This document shows positions 1-13,900 of a DNA stretch of 64,000 nucleotides, piece after piece. Under the pieces are notes generated by a model that saw only the letters and a list, made by a program, of their open reading frames with translations, made no database searches and was not told where the DNA came from. This DNA comes from Echinococcus granulosus (taxonomy: Eukaryota > Platyhelminthes > Cestoda > Cyclophyllidea > Taeniidae). The first letter of the stretch is position 1, and each line of letters begins with the position of its first letter. The DNA is taken from NCBI RefSeq assembly GCF_000524195.1, contig NW_020170437.1:257525-321524 (forward strand), written 5' to 3'. Made by a program: the position numbers and the translations under genes.

Positions 1-241
1 TAGAAAATGCAAAAAAATAACAGCGTTTGAGTGTAGGAAGCGAGTAGGCTAATTTTCAAAAAGAAACAGCACAACATCAATCATAAGGTCATAGCGATTC
101 AAAACAAAGCATAACCTCATTATAAACAGCTATATTCACCAATTAAAAAGAAACTTCTCGTTGGTAATACATAATGCGTAGTTCGCGGCAAGTCAATTAT
201 CGAAAAAAAGTGTATAAATGAACAAAAAAGAAAGGACTTGC

Positions 242-3200
242 CTCTTGCAAAACGGGCAAAAAACCCTTTTGCTGGAGATAATGGATAAGCATAATTGCAA
301 AGGCATAGGAGGAAATCCCTCCCGCATCTGATTTTGGGACCCTGCAAGCCTACAAATGAGCGTAGCTACACTGATAAACGAGTGAAAAAAGAAAAACAAG
401 AACATGCCGCAACTTCGACCGACCTTAAGAACAATTTTCAGTGCAATATTCAGTACCCGAAGACGTGGATCGATTTGATTGTAGAAATTGAGCATTTCGG
501 TATTGTTGATTGCCTGCAAAAAATGAATAGTTTACCACCCTAAAGGACAAAAAACTCATCAGAGCCATAGATTTAAGTCCAGGACCCTTTCAAACCTACC
601 AGGAAGTTTGAAAAGCTTAGATCTACTTCAAAACGATCTGCGACGGTAAATTTGATGATAGGGACTTTGGCGAAGTAAACGGGTCGGATGTTTGAGATTC
701 CGAAATTCCGCGAACCTTTACCCAACAATCGCCTGAAAGTCTTTAGCAGCTGGAAACGAAATGAATATTACCCAAAATTCAAACTGGATAGTGGCGTGTA
801 GAAATTGCAATATTTTGTTACATCTTCAAGACAAGTAGGAAAAAACACGACGATATATAAAACACTGTGAGGACTCACCGCCAATCTTTCAGTATTGTCT
901 AAAAGAGAAGAAGCTTGGGGGCTGTCTGGAGGGAAAACAATGCAAATATCCATATCGCTAGCTGAAGTATCAAAACCGTTGGCACAAGAACCAAAGAGTT
1001 TCAATGAGACATCGGGATACACGGCCCGAAACAGTTTATTCAGATCAGTGACGACCACCTGCCATAGGAAAGAGCAGTTTTGGAGTTAAACTTAACGGTA
1101 ATTCAATTTAATTAAAGTTCACGTGAAATGTTTACCACTCAGTACTGACTACACACGTTGCACTGTCAGATGATATCAAAAGAAGGGTGTACACCTGAGG
1201 AAGAGGAAACACTCACTTGACGAAAACCCATTATTTCTTGGGAAGAGTGAAATTGAGATAGCTGAATAAGGCAATCGGATAGTTCCTGGAGATGCGTTCG
1301 ATTTGATACGTTGGGAACATTACCCTCCAACGTCTTCCAGAGAGACATGCTGACCGAGATATAGGGTTCGGATATGCAGGAGCTGTTACGGTGACCCGAA
1401 GCGCCACACAGGGTGCAAACTGGCGGAGGCCTATATGAATGTGCAATCATGGAAGAAGGCTGGCCGGAAGCATCTGAGCCAAGGATGGATGAATATGACT
1501 CAGAATCGTAAGACGGGCGAACGATGAATGGAAATGACAAGTCCTCTGATTTCAAGAGGCTCACTTTAGCAGAACTGTAATAATCCGGCTTATTCGAGTC
1601 TCGAATCTAAAAAGAATAGTAAATTTATTCAATTTATTGAAATGAGTTCAAGCCTGCTAAGGAGGGAAGGAGCTAGTAGAAAACTTACTACGGCATTCTC
1701 GACGTTAGTCTTGATGTACTTGCTCCAGGGATCGCCTGTGGCGGCGTTGGGTGCATCGCCTCCAATGCAATCAAGATGGAAATTCATCTTTTCCGCCTCT
1801 ACTTCTATTTCTTCAGGATTGCAAAAATCATCGCAATCATGGCCAATTGGCTCAATGTTCTATTGGCAGGATAACATTGGTACATTAAATTCAAAAACCA
1901 TGATTATAACGACCAGCATGCCAAAAGCATCAACAAAACACCGTTATTTAAACTTTTTGGTCCAAGTAATGTATGATGCAGATCAACTAAAGCACCCGCA
2001 TGCGAATACATCCGCATTACTAGATGTCCGAATGGTGTGCGATTTTTGAACCTTCAATCACTCACTCTGCTACTCAACTCCGGGTCGTCAGAATGATAAG
2101 CCGATTCATCCTTTTCCTCACCATCCTCTTCCTGAAAACTTCCACTCGTGCTACCTTCCACATCTTCTAAGCGAGAAGGTTCCTTTTTACCCACTGTAGA
2201 GGACATTTTAGCAGAGCTCTGCGGGATAATTAAACCCGTGCCCTCTTCATCGTCGATGTAAATCTTTGATGCTGCTGCAACAAATGGAGGAGAGTCCTTC
2301 TGCAGTACATGCGACATAGCACGAAGAGTCTGAAGCAAGTAGGAGGTACTCGGAAAGTGTGGAGACATTAAGATGACTTGGTATGGCAAGAACCAGAATG
2401 ATCGAAAAATATTCTGTTAAGCCACAGATTCCCAATTTTGGCTACCAAACCAACTCTTAATTCTTTTTGGACAAAGAAGGGCATTACGTCTGTAACGCTT
2501 TTTGTGTTTAACATGTCATTTTGCAAGCTGTTTGATTTTTTAAAATAGGGAACTGATGAGCCAAAGGGTGTGGTGCTTATATAAGTTCCTAAACCACTTC
2601 ATAGAAAAAGTAAAACCACACATCAGTCTATGGTATCTCTTAACAAGAGTCAAGTTTACATAACTACAATCAAGTCGAAATTCATCTAGGATAAAACATC
2701 ATAAAATGGTTTAAATATGATAATGAAACGCTACAAATAAGTAATAATATACTCTTACCGTGCTTAAAATGCGTTCAGCCATACGACCTAGTTGCCCTTC
2801 CGTTGAATGATTAGAACTATTTTGGTATTTATCTCGAACACCATTCCACAGATTTCTGCAATAGGCACGAAAAAACTCTGTCGCCCGTGAGGAATTTAGC
2901 TTAATGCCGAAACTACTGCCGCGTAAATAGTGATCTGACTTCTTATAGAAGGAACGCTGGATACCTAAACGATAAATCAGCGGTATACAAAAGAGGTTGG
3001 TAATAATAAATTTAAAGGTATAAACGGAAGATACTATCAATGAGTGGAAATTCTACTTCTGACAATTCAGTGGTGGTAGTGTGTAAATATGGAGACCGTT
3101 CGACACACACAGGTTAAATTGCAACCTTAAAAACTCGTAGACGTGACGGCGAGTTTCTTCAAATAAACCAAGTTGCTCTAAGCATCACAATGTATTCTGT

Positions 3201-6200
3201 GAGTTTATTAGTGCTGAAATGTCTGATCATGCAGAAAAAGTAGAGACTTAAGACAAAAATCACTATTAAATAACCTAAAGACGCTTAGCATATTTGAAAA
3301 TTGCTCAAAGGTTACGCACCTGCAACAAAATCAGCTGGGCAGATCTCACTGCACGCTAACCGAAGCACCTCTGGGAAAATATCTCCGATGTCCATAAGTT
3401 TATCGTCAATCTCGCCCTTAGCACTTGTGGAACTAGTCATCTCCGAGGCAACATGAGAGACCGACGTCTTGTCAATATAGGCCGTGAATAGAGACGTGAC
3501 CTAAATGAAGCGCAAATAACTGAATTTACAATATGAAAAATAGATCTTTTAAATGCAGATACTTGGTTTTAACATAATGCTATCAAATGGAATGAAAGTT
3601 GCACAAAAGAACTAATCACTGATATTATGTATCTGCATAAGTGGAGGCGCATTACTAAATAAGCCATATAATAATTGAAGCAGAACGTGCAGAACTACAC
3701 CTGCGGGGGAGAAAACTAGACCACCGTAAGTAATGTTCGATTGATTTAAATGCTTACCTGATTTAGATGATGGTCCAGATCAGTGAAAGGAATAAAGTTC
3801 AATGGAATCCATTTGGGAGATTTTGTGGCCACAGCCTGCTCTTCTTTAGAAGGTTGGATCGGGTCCACTAACACATTGGTGAATAGCGGGCGACCAGTTT
3901 TAACGAGACGAGGAATGCCAAAGTAGGAGTAAGCCGCCACGAATTGGTCTCGAATGAATTTCTCGACAGACCGCGAGAGATTTCTTGTCAGTGGTGTGCT
4001 AGGAGAAAAGGGGTCTGAAAACAGGTCCCCGATCAATCCGTGGTTTAGACAGCAGCACAGCAAATGAATTTTAGATGAAAAAGTGCTTACGTTCCACCCA
4101 TAGCCCCGACAGATTACCCTTTCGAGACGACCTAGGGACCGGCTTAGAGTGAGTTATCGAGAGGATACAAGATTGGGATTGAAATTCGAATACATAAAAT
4201 CGCAGGAATTTCAGCCACATGTCCGCAACCGTCATGGTATCTTAATGAAAAGTATAGAACGAATCTGAAGTCAATTTTTTGGGAATTCCGGATGAATAGA
4301 AAGAATTAACCACCAAATTCAATAGATACAATGGGTCCATCATTACTATAGTGTACAATTTAGCGGTGAGAAAAGCTTACTTTGGGCTGGAGAGAAGAAC
4401 TGAGGGAGTACAGAAATATCTTTCAGGTATGAAGAATCACCTTCTTCCGTCCTAACCTTGAAAGTAGAATAATTCCGTGACAGACACATGAAAATGTACA
4501 AGTACGTATATATCCACTCATGTCCACTTCTCAACTGAGAGTGGGTTTAAAATTGTCACGAAGGATGGAAGATTACCGTTTCAATAGAATCGGAGGGCAG
4601 ATTGTTACGATGATGACGAGGAAGTTCGTGCAAATTTGGCAACACGGGAGGGTATGTATGTTGAAGAAAGAATATAACCAAAATATAAAGCGCCGGTTTG
4701 GGAAGCCCTTCTATATAGGCCAGCTAAGAAAATAACACTGAACTGTTAATCAGACAGAGAAACAAAAAGATGCAATTGTTTCATCTGATTACCTGGACAA
4801 ACTTCAACAACAATGTCATCAGACGTTTAACCCGATCATCAATCAATAAGTAAGTCCGAATTAAAGCCGCGAAATCTTGGCCATGAGGATTACCCACGGT
4901 GATACAGTAGCAAACACGTTTAAAGTCTTCGACGATTACAGAAAAGCCTTCAGAAACTGAAGTTTTACGAACACTACAGAGAAAAAAACTAGTCATTACA
5001 AAAAAATATTGTATTAACAGTACCGAAGACAGAACCACTGATGACAGCTGAGATAGACTAAAATAAATGAACACACTTAATGACAGCTTACAGGGAATGA
5101 AAATAAAAATACTGCTAAGAGCAGACGAAGTGCACTGAAGCGTCAGAATTTTTGCGTGAGCATAATCTTTAAACTACGTAATCTTAAAGAGCAGTCCATT
5201 TCATGATACGCTCTTATAAAGATGAGGTAAAATAAAGCCTACGCAAAAAACTCCGGTAAAACTGGAAGGCTTGGATCCTCGAAGTTTGCCCCGTTTAAAT
5301 GCCTCTTTTTCGAATCATTAGCGCAAAGAATATCGAAGATTTCAGGCAGTGCAGAGGAGAAACCCTTATCATAAGGGTCCACAAAAGAAAACGGCCCAAG
5401 TTCTCCTGATTGAGAACTCTTACGAACGGTTTCGATCGATTCTGAGTAAGCGTCTAAGTTGACGTCGCTTTGCTTCAAAGAGAAACCGGTCAATATGCTC
5501 CCTATCACGCGCATTGTTAAGCCTAGGTGAAAATGAACTAGAAGAATTTGGAACAAAGATGTCTTAATTCTAGCAATTAAATACGCTACAAGAAATACTA
5601 ATCCAACCTACATACAACTTTGGAAACATGCGTGTAAGTATTCTATCCCAATCTATTACATAGAAAATCCAATAGAAATTGCCTTTAATATGTGATTCTA
5701 GAGCCACACAGATTGAACGAGCGAAGCTAAGACGACGTTCAGTTTCCGATTCGTCGATGAAATCCAAAGTCACATCGAGCAGAGAAGCATTAAGGGCTGT
5801 GCGATGTGCTTCCGTCATAGGGGGGAGGTATTTCACCAAATTACGAAGATGCCTCACCTAAATGGGAAAAGTGGATAAAGCTTGCCAAACATGGTGGCAT
5901 TTTTATAATCTATAAAGTGAGATAATGTTAGATTTAGAGAATCCATAGCCAAAAACTTAATGAAGAAATCGATAGACTAATAACAAAACACTAGTGTAAG
6001 ACCTACAGTCCTATACGACATAACTTAAGAGAACTACGCAAAGACAGCTAGATGAACCAAAATAATCCAGTCTGCAGTAAAAAGATGACAGACTAAAAAC
6101 GCACCTCCTTAGCTGATAAATGCATTGACGCATTAACATGCTTGACAGCCGCAGAAACCGAACCAATAGGGCAATTACAAAGTTCACAAAAAGCAGAAAA

Positions 6201-6392
6201 CTTCTAAAAACGTTTAATAGGCAACCGAAATACCAATTTGCTTACGCTTTGTCTTGATCTTAAGCACACTTCATTTTCTCTTAAAATGGATTTACATTCT
6301 TCTGGCAGTTCTAAAGAGACCAAATTAACAAACTTAGCATACGGTCCATGCAATTTTGCAGCTCCGCTTTCTTGTGTTTCTTTCGGTCCGAC
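242..6392 (-). CDS. TUT4: TUT4/TUT7-type terminal uridylyltransferase (3' end outside window)
   Basis: This enzyme adds uridines to RNA 3' ends (pre-let-7, short-tailed mRNAs) in the cytoplasm. Eighteen exons keep one frame: 6392-6246, 6203-6105, 5857-5608, 5522-5243, 4973-4793, 4723-4577, 4456-4381, 4240-4091, 4014-3758, 3500-3320, 2964-2759, 2413-2066, 1859-1689, 1588-1217, 1058-879, 749-600, 513-424, 349-242 (1131 codons). In order they encode a C2H2 finger (visible residues C55, C58, H71, H77), a first nucleotidyltransferase fold with GS(173-174) and SDVNLD, where Asn replaces a catalytic Asp, and its PAP-type helices. An acidic linker and a CCHC knuckle (C889, C892, H897, C902) follow. 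The second transferase has GS(977-978), D989, D991 and D1058, so its triad is intact. This inactive-plus-active layout is diagnostic of TUT4/7. The start codon was not found, and the C-terminal PAP domain and further knuckles lie off the left edge. The last visible donor reads GC, not GT. Confidence 0.9.
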
Positions 6393-7923
6393 CTACTTTT
6401 ATTCATATCGGGCAGCTACGATGGAGAACTGAAAGCCCAGGATATCTAAAAGGAGTGGACTACAATGTAGTAAAGTGTTGACAGACACTCAAAAAACGAA
6501 GGGAAATGCAGAAAACCTCATTTAATAAAAGTGTAAAAAGACATTTTGATTCATGATGCGATAAACACGATGAGTTAGAAGCACCCCCGCACCTCCAGAA
6601 GATCGCGCGAAAGAAGGCACTAAATAAAACAATTACAGAAGTCCGATGAATTCACCCTAGTAAAACGCAATTACTCTACAGCAAACACCCACTGTAAAAC
6701 TAAGCAACAACGAAAGGTTAGAAAATGCACTATTTTGTTTTATATTATGCCTCAATAAACTAGTCGAAGGAGATCGCTGTAAGTAGTTCCATTTCTCAAA
6801 AAATTTATGAGCACGCCACAAAGGCTTTTGCTTCGTAGGTTCATATTTAGGCAAATCAATTTAAAGACATTGACGCTTAAGGAAAAATTCTGACGCTTTT
6901 TATTATTATAGGAAAATCGCGCAAATGTTAGCCTTTCTAGTTCGACTTCCCGGCGTTTTTGCAAATGAAGATACTTTTTGCTCTTTTTTTGCCATTGGTA
7001 TTCAAAGGACTCAGAAAGTTGGACTTGATAAGCAGGTTTAGCTTCTAAGACGTATATGACTCCCGTCACCAACGTTAGTTCGTGCGTGATGCCGCTCAAA
7101 GCACCGAATTGTTTTATATCCGTTGTAATAAAGCCTTTCAATTTAGTGGGCTGGGAACTCGTTTAAGTTACTACAAATGCTGACACAAAGATACATTATT
7201 TGCTTTCATCCCCACTTTCTTTTATGTGTGCTCTTTGATCAGGGTTTTATCTTGCTTCTGCTCTTTTTTTAATACAGTCTTGGTCAGGGCATTGCTTTTT
7301 TATCCGATGAACTGGCCTTCCCGAGGGCTCTTTTTTATATTTCTACTATTACAGAAGTGAAAATCGTGGTTATCTAGTCGGAGATACAATGTCTATATTC
7401 GTTCAGCGGTGATTTATTTGTCCACCAGGTCATGGTGTGTTGCGTATTTCAAGGTGTTCCGCGTTATGTAAACGCTGAGTCTATTTTTAACGGTACTCGT
7501 TTTCTTCGATATCTGTCGTCGTTTTATGTAATCATGGGGTCGATTGAAAGTAAATCGTAATACTGACTTGTGTTTTTTAGTATCAGGTCCTAAATCAGAC
7601 GTCCTACATGGTTGTTATACGGTACGCTGATTCTTACGATTTATTGACCGTTAAATACCAAATAAAAATGATTTAGAGTAAGTTTGATATATTTCCTCCC
7701 TCTCGAGGTCCTTATAAAGGTGTAATAATGCTTGTCAATGCTTGACAAGCGTTTTATTCTGGATTCACGGTAAACAAAGCTGACAGAATTTAAGCTACTT
7801 TTTTTGAGAACTTTTGAGAAGTCTGGTACAAATTCATGATTTTATGGACCTAGTATCGTTCGCAAATGTGCATTCTTTTGTACCAACCTTTTATTCATTT
7901 GTGTTACTATGTTCATTGACTAG
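6393..7923. other. Divergent spacer between the TUT and OXR1-like genes
   Basis: The first recognised exons of the two flanking genes point away from each other across about 1.5 kb. Both genes lack an identified start codon, so first exons and promoters of either or both probably lie here. A minus-strand open stretch at 7141-6752 contains a charged run but has no convincing splice links. T-rich tracts are frequent on the plus strand. No motif can be named. Confidence 0.4.
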
Positions 7924-10900
7924 GTCAAACCTGGAGATTCTTTAATGAGCATTGCGGCTCGGGTTGGTAACGTAACTCCTGCACAGTTGGCACGCTTTAA
8001 TCGACTTGGGATGTTTGGCACTAGTCATCCTCCACTTTTTCCTGGTCAACGACTGTATATCCCGAACAAGGACGAAATTTCTGCGCAGGTGATTAGCTCC
8101 CCTTTTTGTAGTACCATTTGAATGTCATTCTTCTACATTTTTTGAACATTTCATGTTATGAATCGATTGTTGCCTGGTATTTTAGCATTAACAATGCGAA
8201 TTCGTCTTCATTGAATTGCCTATTTTACGGGTTTTGGATTCCTGTTCCTTGGCACCTCTCGTAGTAGGATCTTTTTAGACCCCTAAACGGTGCATTTGGT
8301 AATTTGTGACCTCAACCATGTTACACATGCAGCTTTATCCAGGTCACAATGACTGAGAGTTGGCAGATCCTCATATACTATAGTCATTAGGTTTTGCACC
8401 GGCTGGTTATCATTTCCTTAAGGGAATGGGAAGGCCTTTCTATGGGTTAAACTTTTGTTGTTGATCTGAACAGGTCACCGGTGGAATACTAATGTGATTT
8501 TGGCACTTTAAGTGTATGCTTTGACCACTTACACTACCCCTTGATTGAGGATAAATTTCCCATTAAATGACCTTACGCTTCCCATTTTTTGCCCAAAATA
8601 TGTACATTCGAATGAATTATTTGGTTTTCTAGCAACTAAATGAGTTACTTTGGCTTCTGTCTGAACTTTTGAAGCCATTGGAGGCATAAAATATCCCACT
8701 GAACACTCTCCGCTCCTAAGGACACTTATACTTAAAACAAATGTAGGCGCACAACTCAATGCTGCCTAAGAGGCTATTCATTGATGAGACTTTTCTTCCA
8801 CCTCAGAATGTTCGCCTGCGCCATCTACCAGGCGCGGCGACACGGGTCCACTACCTGTCCGCCGACATCTCGAATCGTGGTGGTGGTATCGGGGACACCT
8901 CACAACGGAGCTGTGACATCTGCCCCACCTCTGCCACACAGGATAGTGTGATGGAGCGCCTCTTCGTCAAGGTCAAGGCCAAACGCGTGCTCCTACCCTC
9001 AAAGGTATACCGTGACACTTTTGTTTATGCTACATGCAGCATTGCGGGCCTCTGCGTGGAAACCTAGTGGGAAAATAGATATGTGCCTTGTAAATGTAAT
9101 GAGAAAGAGTACTTATGTGACTTGTCTGTGTATTGTTGTTCAAAATCTAAATCTCTGCTGAGGAACACCTACGGGTACGAGTCAATAAATATCAGATTTT
9201 GTAAAATCGATAATTTTGAAGCGCATTGAGGAGAGTTCGAGTAGTTTAACCCCCAAAAAGCCGGTGGTTCAGGTTTAAAATGGTCAGAATCTAATAATAC
9301 AAAGCTACTCTACAATAACAATTAATTTGCAGTTGAATTGAAGCGTATCATTGTTTTTCTCACTTACCAACAATGTATATCTCGATTTGACTACTTGTCC
9401 TCATTTTGTTATCTCCATTACAGTTAACTGAAATCTCAGTATCCAGGCTTTGGCATGATCAGTTAGTGTTCAACTCTGTGCTCAATTTTATTCCACAAAA
9501 CCAGCTATCTACGCTACTCTTTGCAGTAGTTTTCGTTAAAACATCAAGTTGTGCCGCTTGGCATTACCCACCTAGTTTACTTAATCGTCCACTGTATGCT
9601 CTCAGACGGCTTTGAGAAATTGATCTTGTGATTTAAAACAACCTGCACGATTTTGATTGTGCAGCAAGGTGTTGTATTTCCAGCCGTCACTTTAGTCTTT
9701 TATCCCAACACCTTGAGTCAAGTGGTACAGCGACGCTGTAGCGGTCAATTTAATTCAACTGATTTTTCCGAAAACCTATTTCTCATCTGCGCATAATACA
9801 TTTGCACAAGACAGACAAATTGAACTTCTGCAAATCAGCGTTTTTTTGAATAGTCTTCTAGCACTGCGTTGAATTTGGTTTTATAGACTGAACATTAGTG
9901 GAAGTGTGAAGACTAGTCACATTCAAAACAAATAGCCGTCAATAGAAGCTCCTTTACGCATCACACATCAATGTCGAAATGCCCACATTTGCTAAAGTCA
10001 TCTGATTTTGCATTTTTTCTGGACACTGGGGTTTCTTAAGCTTCTCACTTTTCACCAACGGCCCTATTTGATCCCCACCATGGACACCAACGTAGAAATC
10101 TCTAAATAGGATGGTTTTGGGACGCATGATGTTTATTTTTGGCCCTGTACAAAGAAGTCGAAGAATGGGATATTGTGAAGCGGCAAAATTGTTTCCACTC
10201 TTTCTGTGCCATGGGTGATACGATGGTCCATAACCACCTTCTCTACACATTTGAAGTCGAGGCTAACATAGATACATAATTGAAAAGGATGTTGCTAACT
10301 TAGTGTTTCTCTTAAGTAGGGCATTGAATGAAAGTGATTTAAAAATTAGGCACGCCACTTATTTGGTTCTCTGACTAAATGCTGCCAATCAAGAGCGAAA
10401 TAGGCGGTGTGCTGATTCTCACTCCGGATGCTGTCTGCTTTGACGCGGTGGCCACGGCATCGGCGCTGAATCGAGCGACGGCTGCCAAGAGACACACCCT
10501 CCAGCACCTCTCCTCCGTCACTTCTGACGACGGTGGTGGCGATGGTGAAATCGGTTCTTCCTTGGCCCACTCGCCTCCTCCTGAGCCCGTGTTGGAGGCG
10601 GCAGAACCCGTCCACGACGTTCTCGCCCTCTCTGTCTGCATCCCCATCGCGGCTGTTGTTTCGCTTAACACTCATGGTGACATGAGAAATCTCCTCTCTG
10701 GTTGGTGGGTCCTGCTGTCCTGCCTCGCCATAGATTACCCTATTGGACTACAAGATCCACCATACTGCCCTTAGTTTCCCCAGTTTTCCACTACTTCTTC
10801 TCAACTTACTTGAATATTTAGTGAGGAGGAATTTTAAAACCCACTTTTTTAGTGCCATAGTCTTAATGCTCCACATTTGGGCTAAGGCACTGCCTCTACG

Positions 10901-13900
10901 AAAAGATTACCTTTTAAATCTACCAAGTTTTGCGCATAATTCAGCTTTCACAGTATGCAGTGGAAACTTTGGTTGGTTCGGACAATTCTAGCATCAAAAT
11001 CGACTGGATGTTATGTTCCAACTTGTTTTGATTCATAGGATTCGCCACAAATGAACAACATCGATGTGAAACACAAGTACATAGGAAAGTACGAATTTCA
11101 GCCTAATTGGGCGAAATGAGGTTGTCATTGTGGGTTTCGATAAGGAACGCATTGGCAGAGTTTTCACAAATGGCTTACATTGAAGAGTTTTTACAAAATT
11201 ACTTATTAAAGCACAGTATCTTCATGTACGTACCCATTTTCTAATTAGTCAGTAGTCTTTACAAGCGTGGTAGTTATTTGGATCTTTGTGATCTGATGCA
11301 CGTGATCGGAATGTGGTATGTCAAATAGACTTATGTGGTGTGCAGTTTGTGCACGACTTGTTTGATCTCTTTAGAGAAAGTGTTTTTGGGCACTGATTGC
11401 TTGTTCTTTGTGCTGTTGGGATCATTCTAAGGTATCACGGTGCCTCCCAATTGTGAATTGTGTCCCTGTTATTTTTAATGGTCTCCCCCCGTTTATGCAG
11501 CCAAACATCAGTAATTCGTTCACTAAAACGTGTCGACGCGGCAGCGATGTTTACATAGTAGATCTGAATCTTTCTGTATGGTACAAATGTTAATATTCAA
11601 TTTAGAAATCTACTCTTTATTGAAAGTAAATCGTACATTGTGTTAAAGCATTGCATAATTCAGCGCAGTTGAACACTTTAATGGAGGGAGGAATCATGGA
11701 AACCATTCATGCAATTTTATTTACACGCAGTCAAATAGTTAATTATAAAAGTGGGAACTGTGTTATTTAAACTTCTAGTGTGCTAGATAGTAGTCAAAAG
11801 CTGATTTGCTATTGTTTCGGCTATGTTGTCACGCTAACCAAACCTTTTTAAACCGAAGCAGCTTTATTTTTCCCTGCTTTTACTGTAGTTGGTTTTAATA
11901 ATGTAATTTTGCATTATTTTAACTTATATCCAACAGGAAATGAAAAATCCTTGAAAATTTGAGAGAAGTAATTGATTATGAACATCTTAAGGTTGTATCT
12001 CACGGAAAAAATTATTCTACATCCTAAGTAAGACATTATATTTCATCTGCTAATTTGCGAGTTTCATTTGCTTGCCTACAAATCAGTTTATTGCCCTGAG
12101 TATACATTGATGGGCTTAATTGTAAGGCACGTTTTCCTTTTTTGGTTTATTGTATTCAAAGAGGGCTATTGGATGCAACAAATCGTTTCTTACAATTCCT
12201 TGTGTACTAAAGACCGCGTGTGGAAGCCCTCCGCTTTTTCTGTCATATTTCTTTCTGCAGTCGTTCGAAGACTTCAAACAAGACCTCGTTTCCGAAAGAT
12301 CTTCCAATTTCTACCGAAATCGAGATCGATTTACCGGACGAGCTATCAGAAAAGCCTAAAGCTCCGTCCTTTAGCAGCGGTACGTCTATTATCTCTTTAG
12401 TCTCATCTCAACTTTTGCTCTCTTAGTTTGCGCTCTCTAACTCGCCATGAGTTATACCGCCATGACACACTAGTGGCTATCCTATTCAGTACAAAACTCC
12501 ATATGACTATTATCAGCAACTTTCAGTTTGGGATAGATTCAACGTATCTCATTGACTCGAAATTTGTCCCCAATCTCAGTATGATCGCCTCTCAATTCGT
12601 TCACGTATACGTACGCCACTAACATGACTAATAGGCAAGTATACACTGTCTGATGCGCTTGCACTCGAGGGGCAGTGATGTTCTTTTCGAAAACGGTGTC
12701 TGTTGGAAATACCATACAATTTGACTGAAGTAATAGATCATTCATTATTACCCTCATTTTACTTTTCATATAATATCTCGTACAACGAATTCTTATGATA
12801 TGGTCCTTCAAGGCCTTATCTTTCTGTAAAGGACCCCAGATCGTGAGCAGAGCATCTTTTGGTGATTGCTAATCTTGATTCAATACGGAGGCTAAGTAAA
12901 TGGGGATCCAATTTCTCCTCTCTTCTACAACCTACAGAATCACTTATTTGAAGCACTTTTGGGCTTTTATGGGTTCCAATGGCACTGATTTGGTCCTACT
13001 TCTCTATGAGATGCATATTGCCTTTTCCGTAGCATGGGCAATTACAGCCCTTCAGTCGGGTTGTTTGTACGTGTATATGCTTGACTTGGGTTATTTTCTC
13101 GTACCCAACCTTACTCAGCTTTTCAAATGCTCTTTTTGACATAGCTCTGGGGAAAGCGCTCACGATTAACCTTTTAGGGAGAGGTCATAAATGCGCGCTT
13201 GACTTATTACGCCATTCCCTAGCAATTCAATTTCTTTTGATAGACCGTTTCAATCCGTAAAATGCCACTGATTTCTCTCCAGTCCATTAAACGAAACTTT
13301 GAAATAAGTATGGCAGTTGTTTGTTCTAGTTTAATAAATAGCTACCACAATTTAAGCGTGAACGCCGATATAGGTCGTTTTAAAGGGCGCAATGGACTTC
13401 TTGCTGATTCACCGCTCCGGCCAAATTTGAAAATCGTGATAAAGCAATATTTGTGAGCCACTGCATTTGCTAACTCTGTAAACACTAAACGCTGTAAACG
13501 GTGTCAAATTCCCCAAGCATTATACTCAGTTTTGATGGTTTCGAAGTAACTTTATTTCAGTGCATTCATTATGATTTTGGTAATTTTGCGTTTGAAATCC
13601 AGCCAGCTTGGCCGAAAATAGTCGAACCATCGTGCTCAATGAAAACGTCAAAATTTGTAGCTGCATGCATATCGTCGACGTCTTGTTGAATGGTGATGTT
13701 CCTGCCGAAAGTGCTATTTGTCTATTGTCGAAGTCCACGGCGGGCCATGTTAGAAGCTCATTTCGGTTAGCGTTAATGCAAGTTGGTTGCACTACAATGT
13801 TCTTCTCTGGGTCAGTATGCTCTGGGTGCTGTCCTCTTCTTTAAACATGACGTTTACGCATCGTGATTTAGATAATGCGGCGTGGTTTTTGACTTCTTTG

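Noticed and set aside
1642..2049. 135-codon plus-strand frame with a signal-peptide-like start
   Set aside because: It is antisense to a uridylyltransferase exon (1859-1689) that fits the phase of its neighbours.
6752..7141. Minus-strand open stretch with a charged run, possibly a 5' exon of the uridylyltransferase
   Set aside because: The frame opens on TTG, the only in-phase donor is a weak GTCAAT, and no family similarity was seen. The true 5' exon remains unidentified.
10346..10675. Minus-strand frames of about 100 codons rich in Arg and Gly
   Set aside because: They are the antisense of the G+C-rich OXR1-like exon 10394-10704.
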